From Tissierella creatinophila DSM 6911 (GTDB lineage Bacteria; Bacillota; Clostridia; Tissierellales; Tissierellaceae), in assembly GCF_001940565.1 (NCBI RefSeq), contig NZ_LTDM01000043.1:62001-126000 (forward strand): DNA of 64,000 nucleotides. Reading direction: 5' to 3'. Below are positions 50,917-59,863 of this stretch, one piece after another (within the stretch, counting starts at the first letter, position 1; each line of letters opens with the position of its first letter). The position numbers were made by a program, and so were the translations under genes. The notes under the pieces are model-generated. The model made no database searches. It saw only the letters and a program-made list of their open reading frames with translations, and was not told the DNA's origin.

Positions 50917-51147
50917 AAAACCTTTCGCCTCTATTATATAGAGACGAAAGGTTTTCGTTTATCCACTCTAATAGACTTTTTAAGTCTATCTAAATACGCC
51001 TATAACGTGTGGCTCATCGTCTCTTTCTAAATATCAAAAGAGAAATTCAAAGGTGCATTTCTTTTTATTAAAATCTTAAAACTCCTTTCAGCCTATGAGA
51101 GCTTCTCTCTAAAAGTTTTAATAAAATTACTTTCCTCATCATAATTT
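50917..51147 (-). promoter_or_regulatory. T-box leader of cysS, specifier TGC (Cys), variant T-box core
   Basis: Minus strand shows the stem I start (GATGAGGAAAGTA), the AG-bulge region AGAGAGAAGC, a specifier loop GAAATGCACC with TGC (Cys) at 51055-51057, and a terminator CCTTTCGTCTCTAT with complement at 50917-50955. The T-box at 50956-50969 reads AGAGTGGATAAACG, where TGGA can pair with UCCA of tRNA-Cys, but the usual ACCGCG is replaced by TAAACG. It follows gltX directly. Confidence 0.85.
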
Positions 51148-51151
51148 TTAT

Positions 51152-52633
51152 TTATTTAAAATATGTCTTTTCTATATAATCTATTCTATCTAATATATTT
51201 TGTTTACCTAGAAGATAAATTATTTTAGCAAATTCAGGTCCATGAAGACTTCCAGCTAGTGCTACCCTTGTTGGCATAAATAAGTTTTTACCTTTTATAC
51301 CAGTTCTCTTTTGAATCTTTTTCATAAAAGAGTCTGCGTACTCTTCGTCTATTTTCTCTACTTCTTCTAGTTCTTCTCTTAACGCTTTTAATATAGTAAG
51401 AGTTCCTTCACCTTTTAAAGTTTCAATAGCATCGTTTTCTACTTCAACTTCATTGGTGAACATAAACTCTACTCTATCAACTATTTCATCCATATGATGC
51501 ATTCCTTCTCTTACTATATCTACTAATATTTCAAGCCATTTTCTATTTTCTTCTATAAATCTATCATCTATAAGCCCAGCTTCTTTTAAGTAAGGGATAG
51601 CAATGTCTGTGATTCGCTCTATACTCTCTTCTCTTATATAGTGACCATTTACCCAATCTAGTTTATCTTTATCAAATATACCACCAGTTTTAGCCACTCT
51701 TTCAAAGCTAAATTTTTCTATCATCTCATCCATAGAAAGAATTTCCTGATTATCCTCAGGAGTCCATCCAACTAGTGCTAAGTAGTTTACTAATCCTTCT
51801 GGTAAATAACCTTTAGTTCTAAAATCTTCAACTGATACATCACCGTGTCTTTTACTAAGTTTTTTTCTTTCCTTGTTTAAAACAGTTGGGAGATGAACGT
51901 ATGTTGGCTTTTCCCAACCAAATACTTCATATAGATAAATATGTTTTGGGGTAGATGGAAGCCATTCTTCACCCCTTACAATATGGGTTATCTTCATAAG
52001 ATGATCATCTACTACAACTGCCATATGATATGTTGGATAACCATCTGATTTTAGTAAAACCTGATCATCAATATCATCTGTATTTATAGTAATATCTCCC
52101 CTTACAAGATCATGGAACTTTATATCCTGACTTCTTGGAAGTTTTAATCTTACGACATATTTTTCACCATTTTGTATTCTTTCTTTAGCTTCTTCTAAAG
52201 ACACATTTCTACAAAACCCGTCATATTTCGGAACAAGTCCTTTTATCTTTTGTTCTTCTCTTACGCTATCTAGTCTTTCTTTAGAACAAAAACAATAATA
52301 TGCATGACCTTTTTCTACCAGTTCATCAACATATTTTTTATATATATCCAATCTTTTAGACTGTATATAAGGACCATATTCTCCCTTTTCTACTATTTTA
52401 CCATCCTCTATAAATACACCTTCATCATGTTCGATTCCTGACCAATTAAGTGAATCTATAAGGTTTTCAACTGCACCTTCTACAAATCTAGTTTGATCTG
52501 TATCTTCTATTCTCAAGATAAATTTGCCATTGTTGTGCTTAGTAAAAAGATGATTATAAAGCGCTGTTCTAAGCCCTCCAATATGCAAATAACCCGTGGG
52601 ACTTGGGGCAAATCTAAGTCTAAATTCTCCCAA
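51152..52633 (-). CDS. gltX: Glutamyl-tRNA synthetase
   Basis: 493 residues. HIGH motif in [25 protein letters not shown] counterpart KLSKRHGD near residue 250, and the anticodon-binding helical C-terminus. Zinc-type cysteines CFCSK near residue 115. Charges tRNA-Glu, and tRNA-Gln in organisms using the amidotransferase route. Has its own promoter between proS and gltX; no T-box is seen. Confidence 0.97.
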   Translation of the reverse strand: MGEFRLRFAPSPTGYLHIGGLRTALYNHLFTKHNNGKFILRIEDTDQTRFVEGAVENLIDSLNWSGIEHDEGVFIEDGKIVEKGEYGPYIQSKRLDIYKKYVDELVEKGHAYYCFCSKERLDSVREEQKIKGLVPKYDGFCRNVSLEEAKERIQNGEKYVVRLKLPRSQDIKFHDLVRGDITINTDDIDDQVLLKSDGYPTYHMAVVVDDHLMKITHIVRGEEWLPSTPKHIYLYEVFGWEKPTYVHLPTVLNKERKKLSKRHGDVSVEDFRTKGYLPEGLVNYLALVGWTPEDNQEILSMDEMIEKFSFERVAKTGGIFDKDKLDWVNGHYIREESIERITDIAIPYLKEAGLIDDRFIEENRKWLEILVDIVREGMHHMDEIVDRVEFMFTNEVEVENDAIETLKGEGTLTILKALREELEEVEKIDEEYADSFMKKIQKRTGIKGKNLFMPTRVALAGSLHGPEFAKIIYLLGKQNILDRIDYIEKTYFK

Positions 52634-52704
52634 AATTACACCTCCATAAATTTTCCTTATCTTTAAAGTTTCATTATTTATATTAAACTTTTTATATTAC
52701 TAGT

Positions 52705-52733
52705 ATTATATATGAAATTTTCTTATATTTCAA
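52705..52733 (-). promoter_or_regulatory. Promoter of gltX
   Basis: TTGAAA, 17 bases, TATAAT on the minus strand, 72 bases before the gltX start. Confidence 0.75.
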
Positions 52734-52741
52734 CCGATGGT

Positions 52742-54472
52742 TTAACTCTTAAAAGCCATACCGTTGTTTTTAAATTCTTCTTCTATAATTTTAATTAAAT
52801 CATTTACATTTATATCTTCTTTTTCTCCAGTCTTTCTAAGTGAATATTCTACCATTCCATCTGCTGCACCTTTACCCACTACAATTCTAATAGGTATCCC
52901 TATTAGGTCTCTGTCGTTAAACTTAACTCCTGCTCTTTCTTTTCTATCATCTAAAAGTACTTCTACTCCTTTTTTAGCCAATTCATCATATATATTTTGT
53001 GAGAGATTCATTTGCTCTTCATCTTTAGTATTTATAACAGTTATTATAACTTCATAAGGAGCTACATTTAAAGGCCAAATTATACCATTTTCATCATGAG
53101 ATTGTTCTATTATGGCAGCTACTGTTCTAGTTATACCTATACCATATGAGCCCATTACAAAATATTTTTCTTTTCCATTTTCATCTAAATATTTTGCACC
53201 TATTCCCTCAGAATATTTTGTTCCTAACTGGAATATATTCCCAACTTCAATTCCTCTTGCCATCTTAAGCTTTTCATCACATTTAGGACATATATCTCCA
53301 TCTCTTATCATTAGAAGATCTTCTACTACCTCACCTTGAAAGTCTCTTCCATAATTTACGTTTTTAAGGTGGATATCTGTTTCATTTCCGCCCACTATAA
53401 GATTTTTCATATCTTTTATCCTAGAATCAACTAAAAGTCTTGTGCCCTCTTTAAGACCTACAGGACCTGTAAATCCTTTATTAGCTCCTGTAATATCAAT
53501 AATCATTTCTTCATCTGCCATTTCTATATCATGAGAAGAAATCTCTAAATAATTTTCAAGCTTTATTTCATTTAATTCTCTATCTCCCGGTATAACAACT
53601 ACTAAAGGCTTTCCTTTTACTGAATAAACCAAAGCCTTTCCAAATGAAGACTTATCTATTTTGAAAAAGTCTTCTAATCCTTCTATAGTAGTAACATTTT
53701 CTGTCAATACCTTTTCCAGCGGTAGTTCTTCTTGATTTGAATTTTCTACATTATATACAACTGTAGCTTTTTCATCTGTAGCTGCATAATCGCAAGCTTC
53801 ACAATATGCCATAAAACCTTCACCAGCTTCACTCATAGCCATAAACTCGTGTGACACCCTACCACCCATAGCTCCTGTATCTCCTTCTACAACCTTGTAT
53901 TTAAGGTTTAAACGGGTAAATGCTTTATCATAAGACTTCCACATTATATCGTAAGCTCTTATCATAGCTTCTTCATCCACATCAAAACTATAAGCATCTT
54001 TCATTATAAATTCTCTACCTCTCATAAGGCCAAAACGTGGTCTTTTTTCATCACGATATTTAGTTTGAATTTGATAAAGATTTAATGGAAGTTGCTTATA
54101 TGATTTTACTTCATTTTTTATAAGATCTGTAATATATTCTTCATGAGTAGGTCCAAGGCAAAACTCTCTAGAGTTTCTATCTAATAGAGTAAACATCTCA
54201 GGACCAAAATTTGCCCATCTTCCTGTGGCTTCCCAAAGTTCTCTTGGTTGAATAGGAGACATCAAAAGTTCCTGAGAACCTGCAACATCCATTTCCTCTC
54301 TTACTATTTGTTCTACTTTTCTAATAACTCTATATCCCAGTGGTAGATATGAATATACTCCACTTACTAGTTGTCTTATCATACCAGACCTCAATAGAAG
54401 TTTATGACTTGCAATTTCTGCTTCTGAAGGATCCTCTTTTAATGTAGGCATATACATCTTTGACATTTTCAT
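52742..54472 (-). CDS. proS: Prolyl-tRNA synthetase, bacterial type with editing domain
   Basis: 576 residues. Class II motifs: [20 protein letters not shown] (motif 1 region), [20 protein letters not shown] (motif 2) and [14 protein letters not shown] (motif 3), with an inserted editing domain of about 180 residues between motifs 2 and 3 that clears Ala-tRNA-Pro. C-terminal anticodon-binding domain [17 protein letters not shown]. Preceded by a T-box leader with a CCA specifier. Confidence 0.97.
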   Translation of the reverse strand: MKMSKMYMPTLKEDPSEAEIASHKLLLRSGMIRQLVSGVYSYLPLGYRVIRKVEQIVREEMDVAGSQELLMSPIQPRELWEATGRWANFGPEMFTLLDRNSREFCLGPTHEEYITDLIKNEVKSYKQLPLNLYQIQTKYRDEKRPRFGLMRGREFIMKDAYSFDVDEEAMIRAYDIMWKSYDKAFTRLNLKYKVVEGDTGAMGGRVSHEFMAMSEAGEGFMAYCEACDYAATDEKATVVYNVENSNQEELPLEKVLTENVTTIEGLEDFFKIDKSSFGKALVYSVKGKPLVVVIPGDRELNEIKLENYLEISSHDIEMADEEMIIDITGANKGFTGPVGLKEGTRLLVDSRIKDMKNLIVGGNETDIHLKNVNYGRDFQGEVVEDLLMIRDGDICPKCDEKLKMARGIEVGNIFQLGTKYSEGIGAKYLDENGKEKYFVMGSYGIGITRTVAAIIEQSHDENGIIWPLNVAPYEVIITVINTKDEEQMNLSQNIYDELAKKGVEVLLDDRKERAGVKFNDRDLIGIPIRIVVGKGAADGMVEYSLRKTGEKEDINVNDLIKIIEEEFKNNGMAFKS

Positions 54473-54492
54473 TTTTAAAAACCTCCTTAAAT

Positions 54493-54716
54493 AAATAAAG
54501 CCTTTCGTCTCTATCTAGAGACGAAAGGCTAACTCTTCCGCGGTACCACTCTAATAAACCCTAAGGTTCACTTTTAAAGCTTTTAACGTATGCTATCCGT
54601 TTAGAATCTTATTCTAAAAGTTCTAGGGCTGGTTCCTTATTAAGAGGGTAGAAACATCCCACCATTAGTTTCCTCTCTTTATCCATTAATAAATACTACT
54701 CCCCTTCGCAACTTAT
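54493..54716 (-). promoter_or_regulatory. T-box leader of proS, specifier CCA (Pro)
   Basis: Stem I begins GCGAAGGGGAGTAGTA; the specifier region is GGAACCAGCCC with CCA at 54630-54632. The T-box AGAGTGGTACCGCG at 54539-54552 is canonical, with TGGT matching an ACCA acceptor end. The terminator (54499-54530) is AGCCTTTCGTCTCTA with its complement, then a T-rich run. Confidence 0.92.
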
Positions 54717-54722
54717 AAAAAT

Positions 54723-54751
54723 ATTTTACTCTATTAAATCTTAAATGTCAA
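54723..54751 (-). promoter_or_regulatory. Promoter of the proS T-box transcript
   Basis: TTGACA, 17 bases, TAAAAT on the minus strand; the -35 box overlaps the ispF stop codon. Confidence 0.85.
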
Positions 54752-55227
54752 CTATTAACTGCTTTAAGCATACAAACACTATAAGAAGATATACCTTCTT
54801 TTCTTCCTACAAACCCTAGTTTTTCCGTAGTAGTAGCTTTAATATTAATATCCCCTAAAGAACACTCCAGTACTCTAGATATATTTTTCCTCATTTCCAA
54901 TATAAACGGTGCAAGCTTAGGAGATTGGGCTGCTACTGTTGCATCTATATTTCCTATCTTAAATCCATTAGAGTCCATAGTGTCTTTAACTTTTTCTAAT
55001 AGAATTAGACTTGAAATATCTTTATATTGTTGATCTGTATCTGGAAAATGGTATCCTATATCTCCAAGTGCCATCGCTCCTAATATACTATCCATAATTG
55101 CATGTATCAATACATCTGCATCTGAATGCCCTAGTAGTCCTTTTTCATGAGGTATATCTACACCACCTATTATAAGATTTCTTTTATCTACTAGTTCATG
55201 CACATCAAACCCGAATCCAATTCTCAT
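54748..55227 (-). CDS. ispF: 2-C-methyl-D-erythritol 2,4-cyclodiphosphate synthase
   Basis: 159 residues from [20 protein letters not shown]. The metal ligands D8 and H10 (FDVHEL) and the [23 protein letters not shown]-type block are present, as is the trimer-interface [16 protein letters not shown]. Fifth step of the MEP isoprenoid pathway. ATG at 55227 chosen because AGGTG precedes it; the ispD stop is 9 bases upstream. Confidence 0.96.
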   Translation of the reverse strand: MRIGFGFDVHELVDKRNLIIGGVDIPHEKGLLGHSDADVLIHAIMDSILGAMALGDIGYHFPDTDQQYKDISSLILLEKVKDTMDSNGFKIGNIDATVAAQSPKLAPFILEMRKNISRVLECSLGDINIKATTTEKLGFVGRKEGISSYSVCMLKAVNS

Positions 55228-55236
55228 TTTAATCAC

Positions 55237-55977
55237 CTACTTTGTCTTAAGAAATATTTTTTGTTTCACCTTTAAATCTTCATCTACTTTTAATAAAGAT
55301 TCTGCAATAATTAAATCTTCTGGAGTTGTAATCTTTATATTATCATAGTTTCCCATTATCATCTTTACTTTATGACCTACTTTTTCTACAAGTGAGCTAT
55401 CATCAGTTCCAACTATTCCTTCATCAATTGCATATTCGTATCCTTCTTGAAGGAGTCTCTTCCAAAAACATTGAGGTGTTTGAGCTGCCCAAAGCATACT
55501 TCTCTTTGGAGTATGGTGCACTTCATTTTCATCATCTATTGCCTTTATTGTATCTTTAACAGGTACCCCTATAACACATGCTCCATACTCTATTACACCC
55601 TTTATGCCATCTTCTATGTTTTCTTTTCTTACAAATGGTCTTGCACCATCGTGAGTTAAGACTATATTACATTTTTCATCTAAAGCAAGTATTCCATTGT
55701 AGATAGAATCTTGTCTTTCCTTTCCGCCTCTTATAATCTTTTTTATCTTTTTAAATCCATACTTTCTTACTATTTCTTTTCTGCAGTATTCTACTTCTTG
55801 TTCTTTTGAAATAAGTATTATTTCATCTACATAAGGACTTTGTTCAAATTTATTTAAAGTGTGAACAAGTATAGGCTTATTATCTATATCTATAAACTGT
55901 TTATTTATCTTACTTCCCATTCTATTGCTCATTCCTGCGGCAGCTATTATTACAGATACATAGTAACTTTTATACAT
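55237..55977 (-). CDS. ispD: 2-C-methyl-D-erythritol 4-phosphate cytidylyltransferase
   Basis: 246 residues. CTP-binding loop AAAGMSNRMGSKINKQFIDI, then THDGARPFV and KDTIKAID, all typical. Third step of the MEP pathway, forming CDP-methylerythritol. Pairs with ispF downstream; yacL and carD are upstream, as in Firmicutes. Confidence 0.95.
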   Translation of the reverse strand: MYKSYYVSVIIAAAGMSNRMGSKINKQFIDIDNKPILVHTLNKFEQSPYVDEIILISKEQEVEYCRKEIVRKYGFKKIKKIIRGGKERQDSIYNGILALDEKCNIVLTHDGARPFVRKENIEDGIKGVIEYGACVIGVPVKDTIKAIDDENEVHHTPKRSMLWAAQTPQCFWKRLLQEGYEYAIDEGIVGTDDSSLVEKVGHKVKMIMGNYDNIKITTPEDLIIAESLLKVDEDLKVKQKIFLKTK

Positions 55978-56064
55978 TTTTCCACCTCAATTATTATATA
56001 AGATTTATTTCTATTTGTTATTATATCATATTTTATATAACAAAATATAAAAATCAAATAAAAA

Positions 56065-56082
56065 AAGACCCATATGGGTCTT
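56065..56082 (-). terminator. Terminator overlapping the yacL stop codon
   Basis: AAGACCC/GGGTCTT with a 4-base loop; the last stop-codon bases are part of the stem, and a T-run follows on the minus strand. Confidence 0.75.
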
Positions 56083-57190
56083 ATACAGCTTTATCTGCCA
56101 AACTTTTGGGTTTTGCAAATATCATCTTACCTGCGGAGGTTTGAAGCACAGATGTTACTATTACTTCAATAGTATCTCCTATATACTTTCTTCCTGACTC
56201 TACAACTATCATAGTACCATCATCTAGGTAAGCTAAACCTTGACCAGATTCTTTACCATCTCTTACTACGGTTACAACCATTTCTTCTCCAGGAAGTACA
56301 ACAGGTTTTACGGCATTTGAAAGTTCGTTTATATTTAGTACTTCTATACCTTGCACTTCTGCAACTTTATTTAAATTATAGTCGTTTGTAATTATCTTTC
56401 CATTCATAAGCTGAGTAAGTTTTAAAAGTTTAGAATCAACCTCTTTAACATCTTCAAATTTTTTTTCATGAATTATGATTTCAACATCTATTTCCTTTTG
56501 TATTTTGTTTAAAATATCAAGTCCTCTTCTACCACGATTTCTCTTTAAACCATCTGAAGAGTCAGCTATATGTTGAAGTTCTTCCAATACAAACTCAGGT
56601 ATCACAAGAGGCCCTTCTATAAAACCAGTACTACAAATATCAGCAATTCTTCCATCTATTATTACACTTGTATCTAGTATTTTAGGAGAAGAGTTATATC
56701 GAAGTTTTGTCTTTTCCTTTCCCTGTGATTGCCTTCTAGCAGAACCAATATCTTGTATAGCATTGGAAATATCGTCTTTCTTTCTAGTGGCGATTTTAAT
56801 TCCTAAGTATCCAAATAATCCAAATAAAATTATAGATCCTATAAATCCTAAATATCCAATGTTTAAATTTTCTAACGGCTTGCTTAAAAAGAATGCAATT
56901 ATAAGTCCAACTATAAGTCCAAATGACCCCAAAGCTATATCATATGCTGGTAACTTCTGTAACTCATTTTCTATAATCTGGGTAACCTTTTTACCAAGTT
57001 TTATAATAGCTGGGGACAATAAAAAGAATATGATGCCAAAAAATAAATATACTCCTAGGTCTATTATTAGTCCTAGCCATCCTATCTTTGGTAATGTCAT
57101 AAGTTGCGATGTTTTAACTATAGCTAGAATTCCATATCCTAAGAGAGCACCCATAATTCCTATAAAGATTTTTACTATTTTTTTAATCAT
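56081..57190 (-). CDS. PIN and TRAM domain membrane protein (YacL family)
   Basis: 369 residues. Four hydrophobic segments in the first 130 residues, then a PIN nuclease-like domain (KILDTSVIIDGRIADICSTG near 173, with IITNDYNLNKVAEVQGIEVL) and a C-terminal TRAM domain (VVTVVRDGKESGQGLAYLDD). A conserved Firmicute gene of unknown exact role, always near ispD. ATG at 57190 chosen over GTG one codon upstream by distance to GGAGG. Confidence 0.9.
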   Translation of the reverse strand: MIKKIVKIFIGIMGALLGYGILAIVKTSQLMTLPKIGWLGLIIDLGVYLFFGIIFFLLSPAIIKLGKKVTQIIENELQKLPAYDIALGSFGLIVGLIIAFFLSKPLENLNIGYLGFIGSIILFGLFGYLGIKIATRKKDDISNAIQDIGSARRQSQGKEKTKLRYNSSPKILDTSVIIDGRIADICSTGFIEGPLVIPEFVLEELQHIADSSDGLKRNRGRRGLDILNKIQKEIDVEIIIHEKKFEDVKEVDSKLLKLTQLMNGKIITNDYNLNKVAEVQGIEVLNINELSNAVKPVVLPGEEMVVTVVRDGKESGQGLAYLDDGTMIVVESGRKYIGDTIEVIVTSVLQTSAGKMIFAKPKSLADKAV

Positions 57191-57226
57191 CACTTCACCT
57201 CCTATATATAATTATTACCATTAAAT

Positions 57227-57257
57227 AAAAATATATAACTTAAAGTTACATATTTTT
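57227..57257 (-). terminator. AT-only hairpin after carD
   Basis: AAAAATATATAACT pairs with AGTTACATATTTTT (one G-U) around 3 bases, touching the carD stop codon. May attenuate transcription into yacL. Confidence 0.45.
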
Positions 57258-57804
57258 ATTCTTTTTCTAAAACTTCTTCTTTTAATTCTTCAATTTCTTC
57301 TAAATCGCCATCATCTAAATCAGCATTGAATTCTACTGATTCAGCTACTAGTTCTTCTGTTTCTTCTAATGTAAGTTCACATACTAAAACCATTTCTGAT
57401 ATAAGCATTTGTTTTGCGTCGTTTAACATCTTTCTCTCGCCTGTAGAGAGTCCTTTTTCTTTATCTAAAAGCATAAGATTTCTAACTACTGCTGCAATCT
57501 CATATATATCTCCGGATTTTATCTTATCCATATTAAGCCTAAATCTTCTATTCCAGTTTTGGGGCATTTTACCTTTATCACCTTTTAAAATAGTGATTAC
57601 TTCTTCCATCTCTTCTTTACTTATGATTTCCCTAACTCCAACTTCTTGCATATTATCAATTGGAATCATAACTTTCATCTCACCTATAGGCATCTTCATA
57701 ATAAAATACTTTCTTTTTTCACCTAATATTTCCTTGAGTTCTATGTTTTCTATAGTTCCAGCTCCATGCATTGGATAAACAATTTTATCACCTATCTCAA
57801 ACAT
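57256..57804 (-). CDS. CarD-family transcriptional regulator
   Basis: 182 residues. N-terminal CarD/TRCF RNA-polymerase-interaction domain: FEIGDKIVYPMHGAGTIENI and KMPIGEMKVMIPIDNMQEVG. Helical C-terminal DNA-binding domain with NRRFRLNMDKIKSGDIYEIA and an acidic tail. CarD proteins bind the polymerase beta lobe and stabilise open complexes at rRNA and other promoters. Two tandem promoter candidates precede it. Confidence 0.92.
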   Translation of the reverse strand: MFEIGDKIVYPMHGAGTIENIELKEILGEKRKYFIMKMPIGEMKVMIPIDNMQEVGVREIISKEEMEEVITILKGDKGKMPQNWNRRFRLNMDKIKSGDIYEIAAVVRNLMLLDKEKGLSTGERKMLNDAKQMLISEMVLVCELTLEETEELVAESVEFNADLDDGDLEEIEELKEEVLEKE

Positions 57805-57836
57805 CTTAATACCTCCCTAAAAAAATAGTCTCTTTA

Positions 57837-57865
57837 ATTATATACCATATAGAGTTTTTTGTAAA
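57837..57865 (-). promoter_or_regulatory. Proximal promoter of carD
   Basis: TTTACA, 17 bases, TATAAT on the minus strand, 33 bases before the start codon. Confidence 0.7.
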
Positions 57866-57871
57866 GTTATC

Positions 57872-57901
57872 ATTTTATCATAAAGCTATTTAATCTGTCA
57901 A
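57872..57901 (-). promoter_or_regulatory. Distal promoter of carD
   Basis: TTGACA, 18 bases, TAAAAT on the minus strand, immediately upstream of the proximal promoter. Confidence 0.65.
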
Positions 57902-57933
57902 CCTATTTATTTCAAATATAACTTTGTAATTAT

Positions 57934-57963
57934 TTGACAACTACTTGTCCTTAAAAGTATAAT
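57934..57963 (+). promoter_or_regulatory. Promoter of the divergent unknown gene
   Basis: TTGACA, 18 bases, TATAAT on the plus strand, 34 bases before the ATG at 57998. Confidence 0.85.
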
Positions 57964-57997
57964 GATATTAGAATATAAAAGTTTTAAGGAGGAAATT

Positions 57998-58414
57998 ATG
58001 GAAAAAAATATTGAAACTATAAAATCAGATGATATTTGTGTTAATTTTCAAGATAGTGTATCTAAAACTTTAGTTAGACATAAAAGTATTTTAGATATAA
58101 TGTCAAAGATGGATGTATATAGTGCTCGTGTAAATAGAGCTGTAGCAAAATCAGTCACTAATTGTGGTTGCATATCAATTGATGCTAAAAAACAACAATT
58201 TACGGGTGAGTCATACAAAGATCTTCCCAATACATTAGATGATCACTTAAGAGGCGAGATATGTGAGCAATGTAAAGAAGTACTAGATTTAGAAATGGGA
58301 AATTACCTTTTCTATATCACAGCACTTTGCGATACTATAGGACTTAATCTAAACGAAGTTATAAAACATGAATATGAAAGAAATAAGACATTAGGTCTAT
58401 TCAATTTAAGATAA
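57998..58414 (+). CDS. Conserved hypothetical protein, MazG-like helical fold suspected
   Basis: 138 residues from MEKNIETIKSDDICVNFQDS; AAGGAGG lies 6 bases upstream, and a 12-codon extension to 57962 would start in the promoter. Visible features: VRHKSILDIMSKMDVYSARV, a NCGC motif near 65, a C-x2-C pair near 98-101 and a C-terminal helix pair EMGNYLFYITALCDTIGLNL that resembles the last helices of MazG-type pyrophosphohydrolases. Comparable genes next to radA occur in clostridia. No function is claimed. The only plus-strand gene in the right 56 kb, with its own promoter and terminator. Confidence 0.75.
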   Translation: MEKNIETIKSDDICVNFQDSVSKTLVRHKSILDIMSKMDVYSARVNRAVAKSVTNCGCISIDAKKQQFTGESYKDLPNTLDDHLRGEICEQCKEVLDLEMGNYLFYITALCDTIGLNLNEVIKHEYERNKTLGLFNLR

Positions 58415-58437
58415 GCTAAAGCAATATTTAGCTTATC
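58409..58437. terminator. Bidirectional terminator shared with radA
   Basis: AGATAAGCTAAA and TTTAGCTTATCT pair around 5 bases, with a T-run on the plus strand. It includes the stop codon of the plus-strand gene and reaches the radA stop. Confidence 0.85.
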
Positions 58438-59821
58438 TTTTTTTAAAGCAATCTAAAATAACCTCTTTCAATATATTGCACTCTATAATTTGTAAGCTTT
58501 TGAAACTACCTACTTTACCGCTTCCCTTAGCTATATATGCCCTTTTAAATCCCATCCTATCTATTTCTCTAAGTCTCACTTGTAAAGAAGGAACTCTTTT
58601 AAGTTCTCCGGTAAGACCTACATCCGAGATAAACACAGTATCATTTGGAATGCTCTTTTGAAATACAGAAGATGCAATACTCATTATAACAGCAAGGTTT
58701 GATGCTTGTTCTTTAAGTGAGATTCCACCTGTAGTCTTTATAACTACATTTTTATCATATAGTTTTATATCCCCTCTTTGTTCTAATATAGAAATAAGAG
58801 TATTGAGCTGTTCTTTTCTCATTGATTCTCCAATTCTTGAAGGATATGGTGTAAAAGAAGGAGAAACTAGGGATTCTATTTCCAATATAATAGGCCTTGT
58901 CCCTTCTCTTACCACCGTTAAAGCACTTCCAGATATCATCGAACTCTCTTCTCTTTGAGTCATAAAATACTCTGAAGGATTATCAATAGAGACCATCCCT
59001 CTTTCACCCATATTAAAAAATCCCATCTCTCCAGTAGACCCATATCTATTTTTTGTAGTTAAAAGAGTTCTAAGTTCTTCTCCACTTTCTCCATCTATTA
59101 TTAGCACTGTATCTACTAAATGTTCCAATGCTCTTACTCCGGCAAGTTCATCTGCCTTGGTCATTTGACCTACTAAAAAAACTGCACGAGGTCTTTCAAT
59201 GTTTTTAGCTATTTTAACAAGTTCATAAGCACATTCCATAGTTTGAGTAGGAGAACCTGCACGAGAACCGGGAAAATCATCTAGTGTAAAAGTTTGAATA
59301 CTATCTACAATGACAATATCTGGATCAATTTTTTCTACTATCTCTAACACATTGTCCAAACTATTATCTGAAACTACCCATACATTTTGATGGATGTTCT
59401 TAAGTATTCTATCTGCCCTTGACTTTATCTGGGATTCAGATTCTTCTCCTGAGGCATATAAAACTTTAAATCCTAAATTAGCTAATTCATCAGTAACTTG
59501 TAGAAGTAAGGTAGACTTTCCAGCTCCTGGTTTTGCCGAAAGAATAGTAACTGAGTCCCTTACAATTCCTCCTCCCATAACTCTGTTAAACTCTCCAATA
59601 TTTGTTACTATCCTATCACTATTTGATGTTTCTATTTCTTTTAATCTTTTAATAGTAGCACTGTTTTTACTGACTTTTTTACTACTAGAACTGCTACCCT
59701 TTTTAGTCACTACTTCCGTTTCAACTAAGGTGTTCCAGCTAGTACACTCAGGACATTTTCCCATATATCCTATTGATTCATAATTACAATTACTACATAC
59801 ATATATAGTCTTTTTCTTCAT
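58433..59821 (-). CDS. radA: DNA repair protein RadA
   Basis: 462 residues. N-terminal zinc finger C9-x2-C12 ... C23-x2-C26, RecA-like ATPase with Walker A AKPGAGKST (96-104), the RadA motif as KNRYG rather than the usual KNRFG (a conservative change), and a C-terminal Lon-like domain. Promotes branch migration in recombination. Follows clpC after a terminator. The disA gene that often comes next in Firmicutes is absent here. Confidence 0.96.
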   Translation of the reverse strand: MKKKTIYVCSNCNYESIGYMGKCPECTSWNTLVETEVVTKKGSSSSSKKVSKNSATIKRLKEIETSNSDRIVTNIGEFNRVMGGGIVRDSVTILSAKPGAGKSTLLLQVTDELANLGFKVLYASGEESESQIKSRADRILKNIHQNVWVVSDNSLDNVLEIVEKIDPDIVIVDSIQTFTLDDFPGSRAGSPTQTMECAYELVKIAKNIERPRAVFLVGQMTKADELAGVRALEHLVDTVLIIDGESGEELRTLLTTKNRYGSTGEMGFFNMGERGMVSIDNPSEYFMTQREESSMISGSALTVVREGTRPIILEIESLVSPSFTPYPSRIGESMRKEQLNTLISILEQRGDIKLYDKNVVIKTTGGISLKEQASNLAVIMSIASSVFQKSIPNDTVFISDVGLTGELKRVPSLQVRLREIDRMGFKRAYIAKGSGKVGSFKSLQIIECNILKEVILDCFKKR

Positions 59822-59843
59822 CTAAGCTCTCCTTACTGTTAAA

Positions 59844-59863
59844 AAAGGCCTTTACAGGCCTTT
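59844..59863 (-). terminator. Terminator of the clpC operon
   Basis: AAAGGCCT/AGGCCTTT with a 4-base loop and six T on the minus strand; its stem overlaps the clpC stop codon. radA may still be reached by readthrough. Confidence 0.8.
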
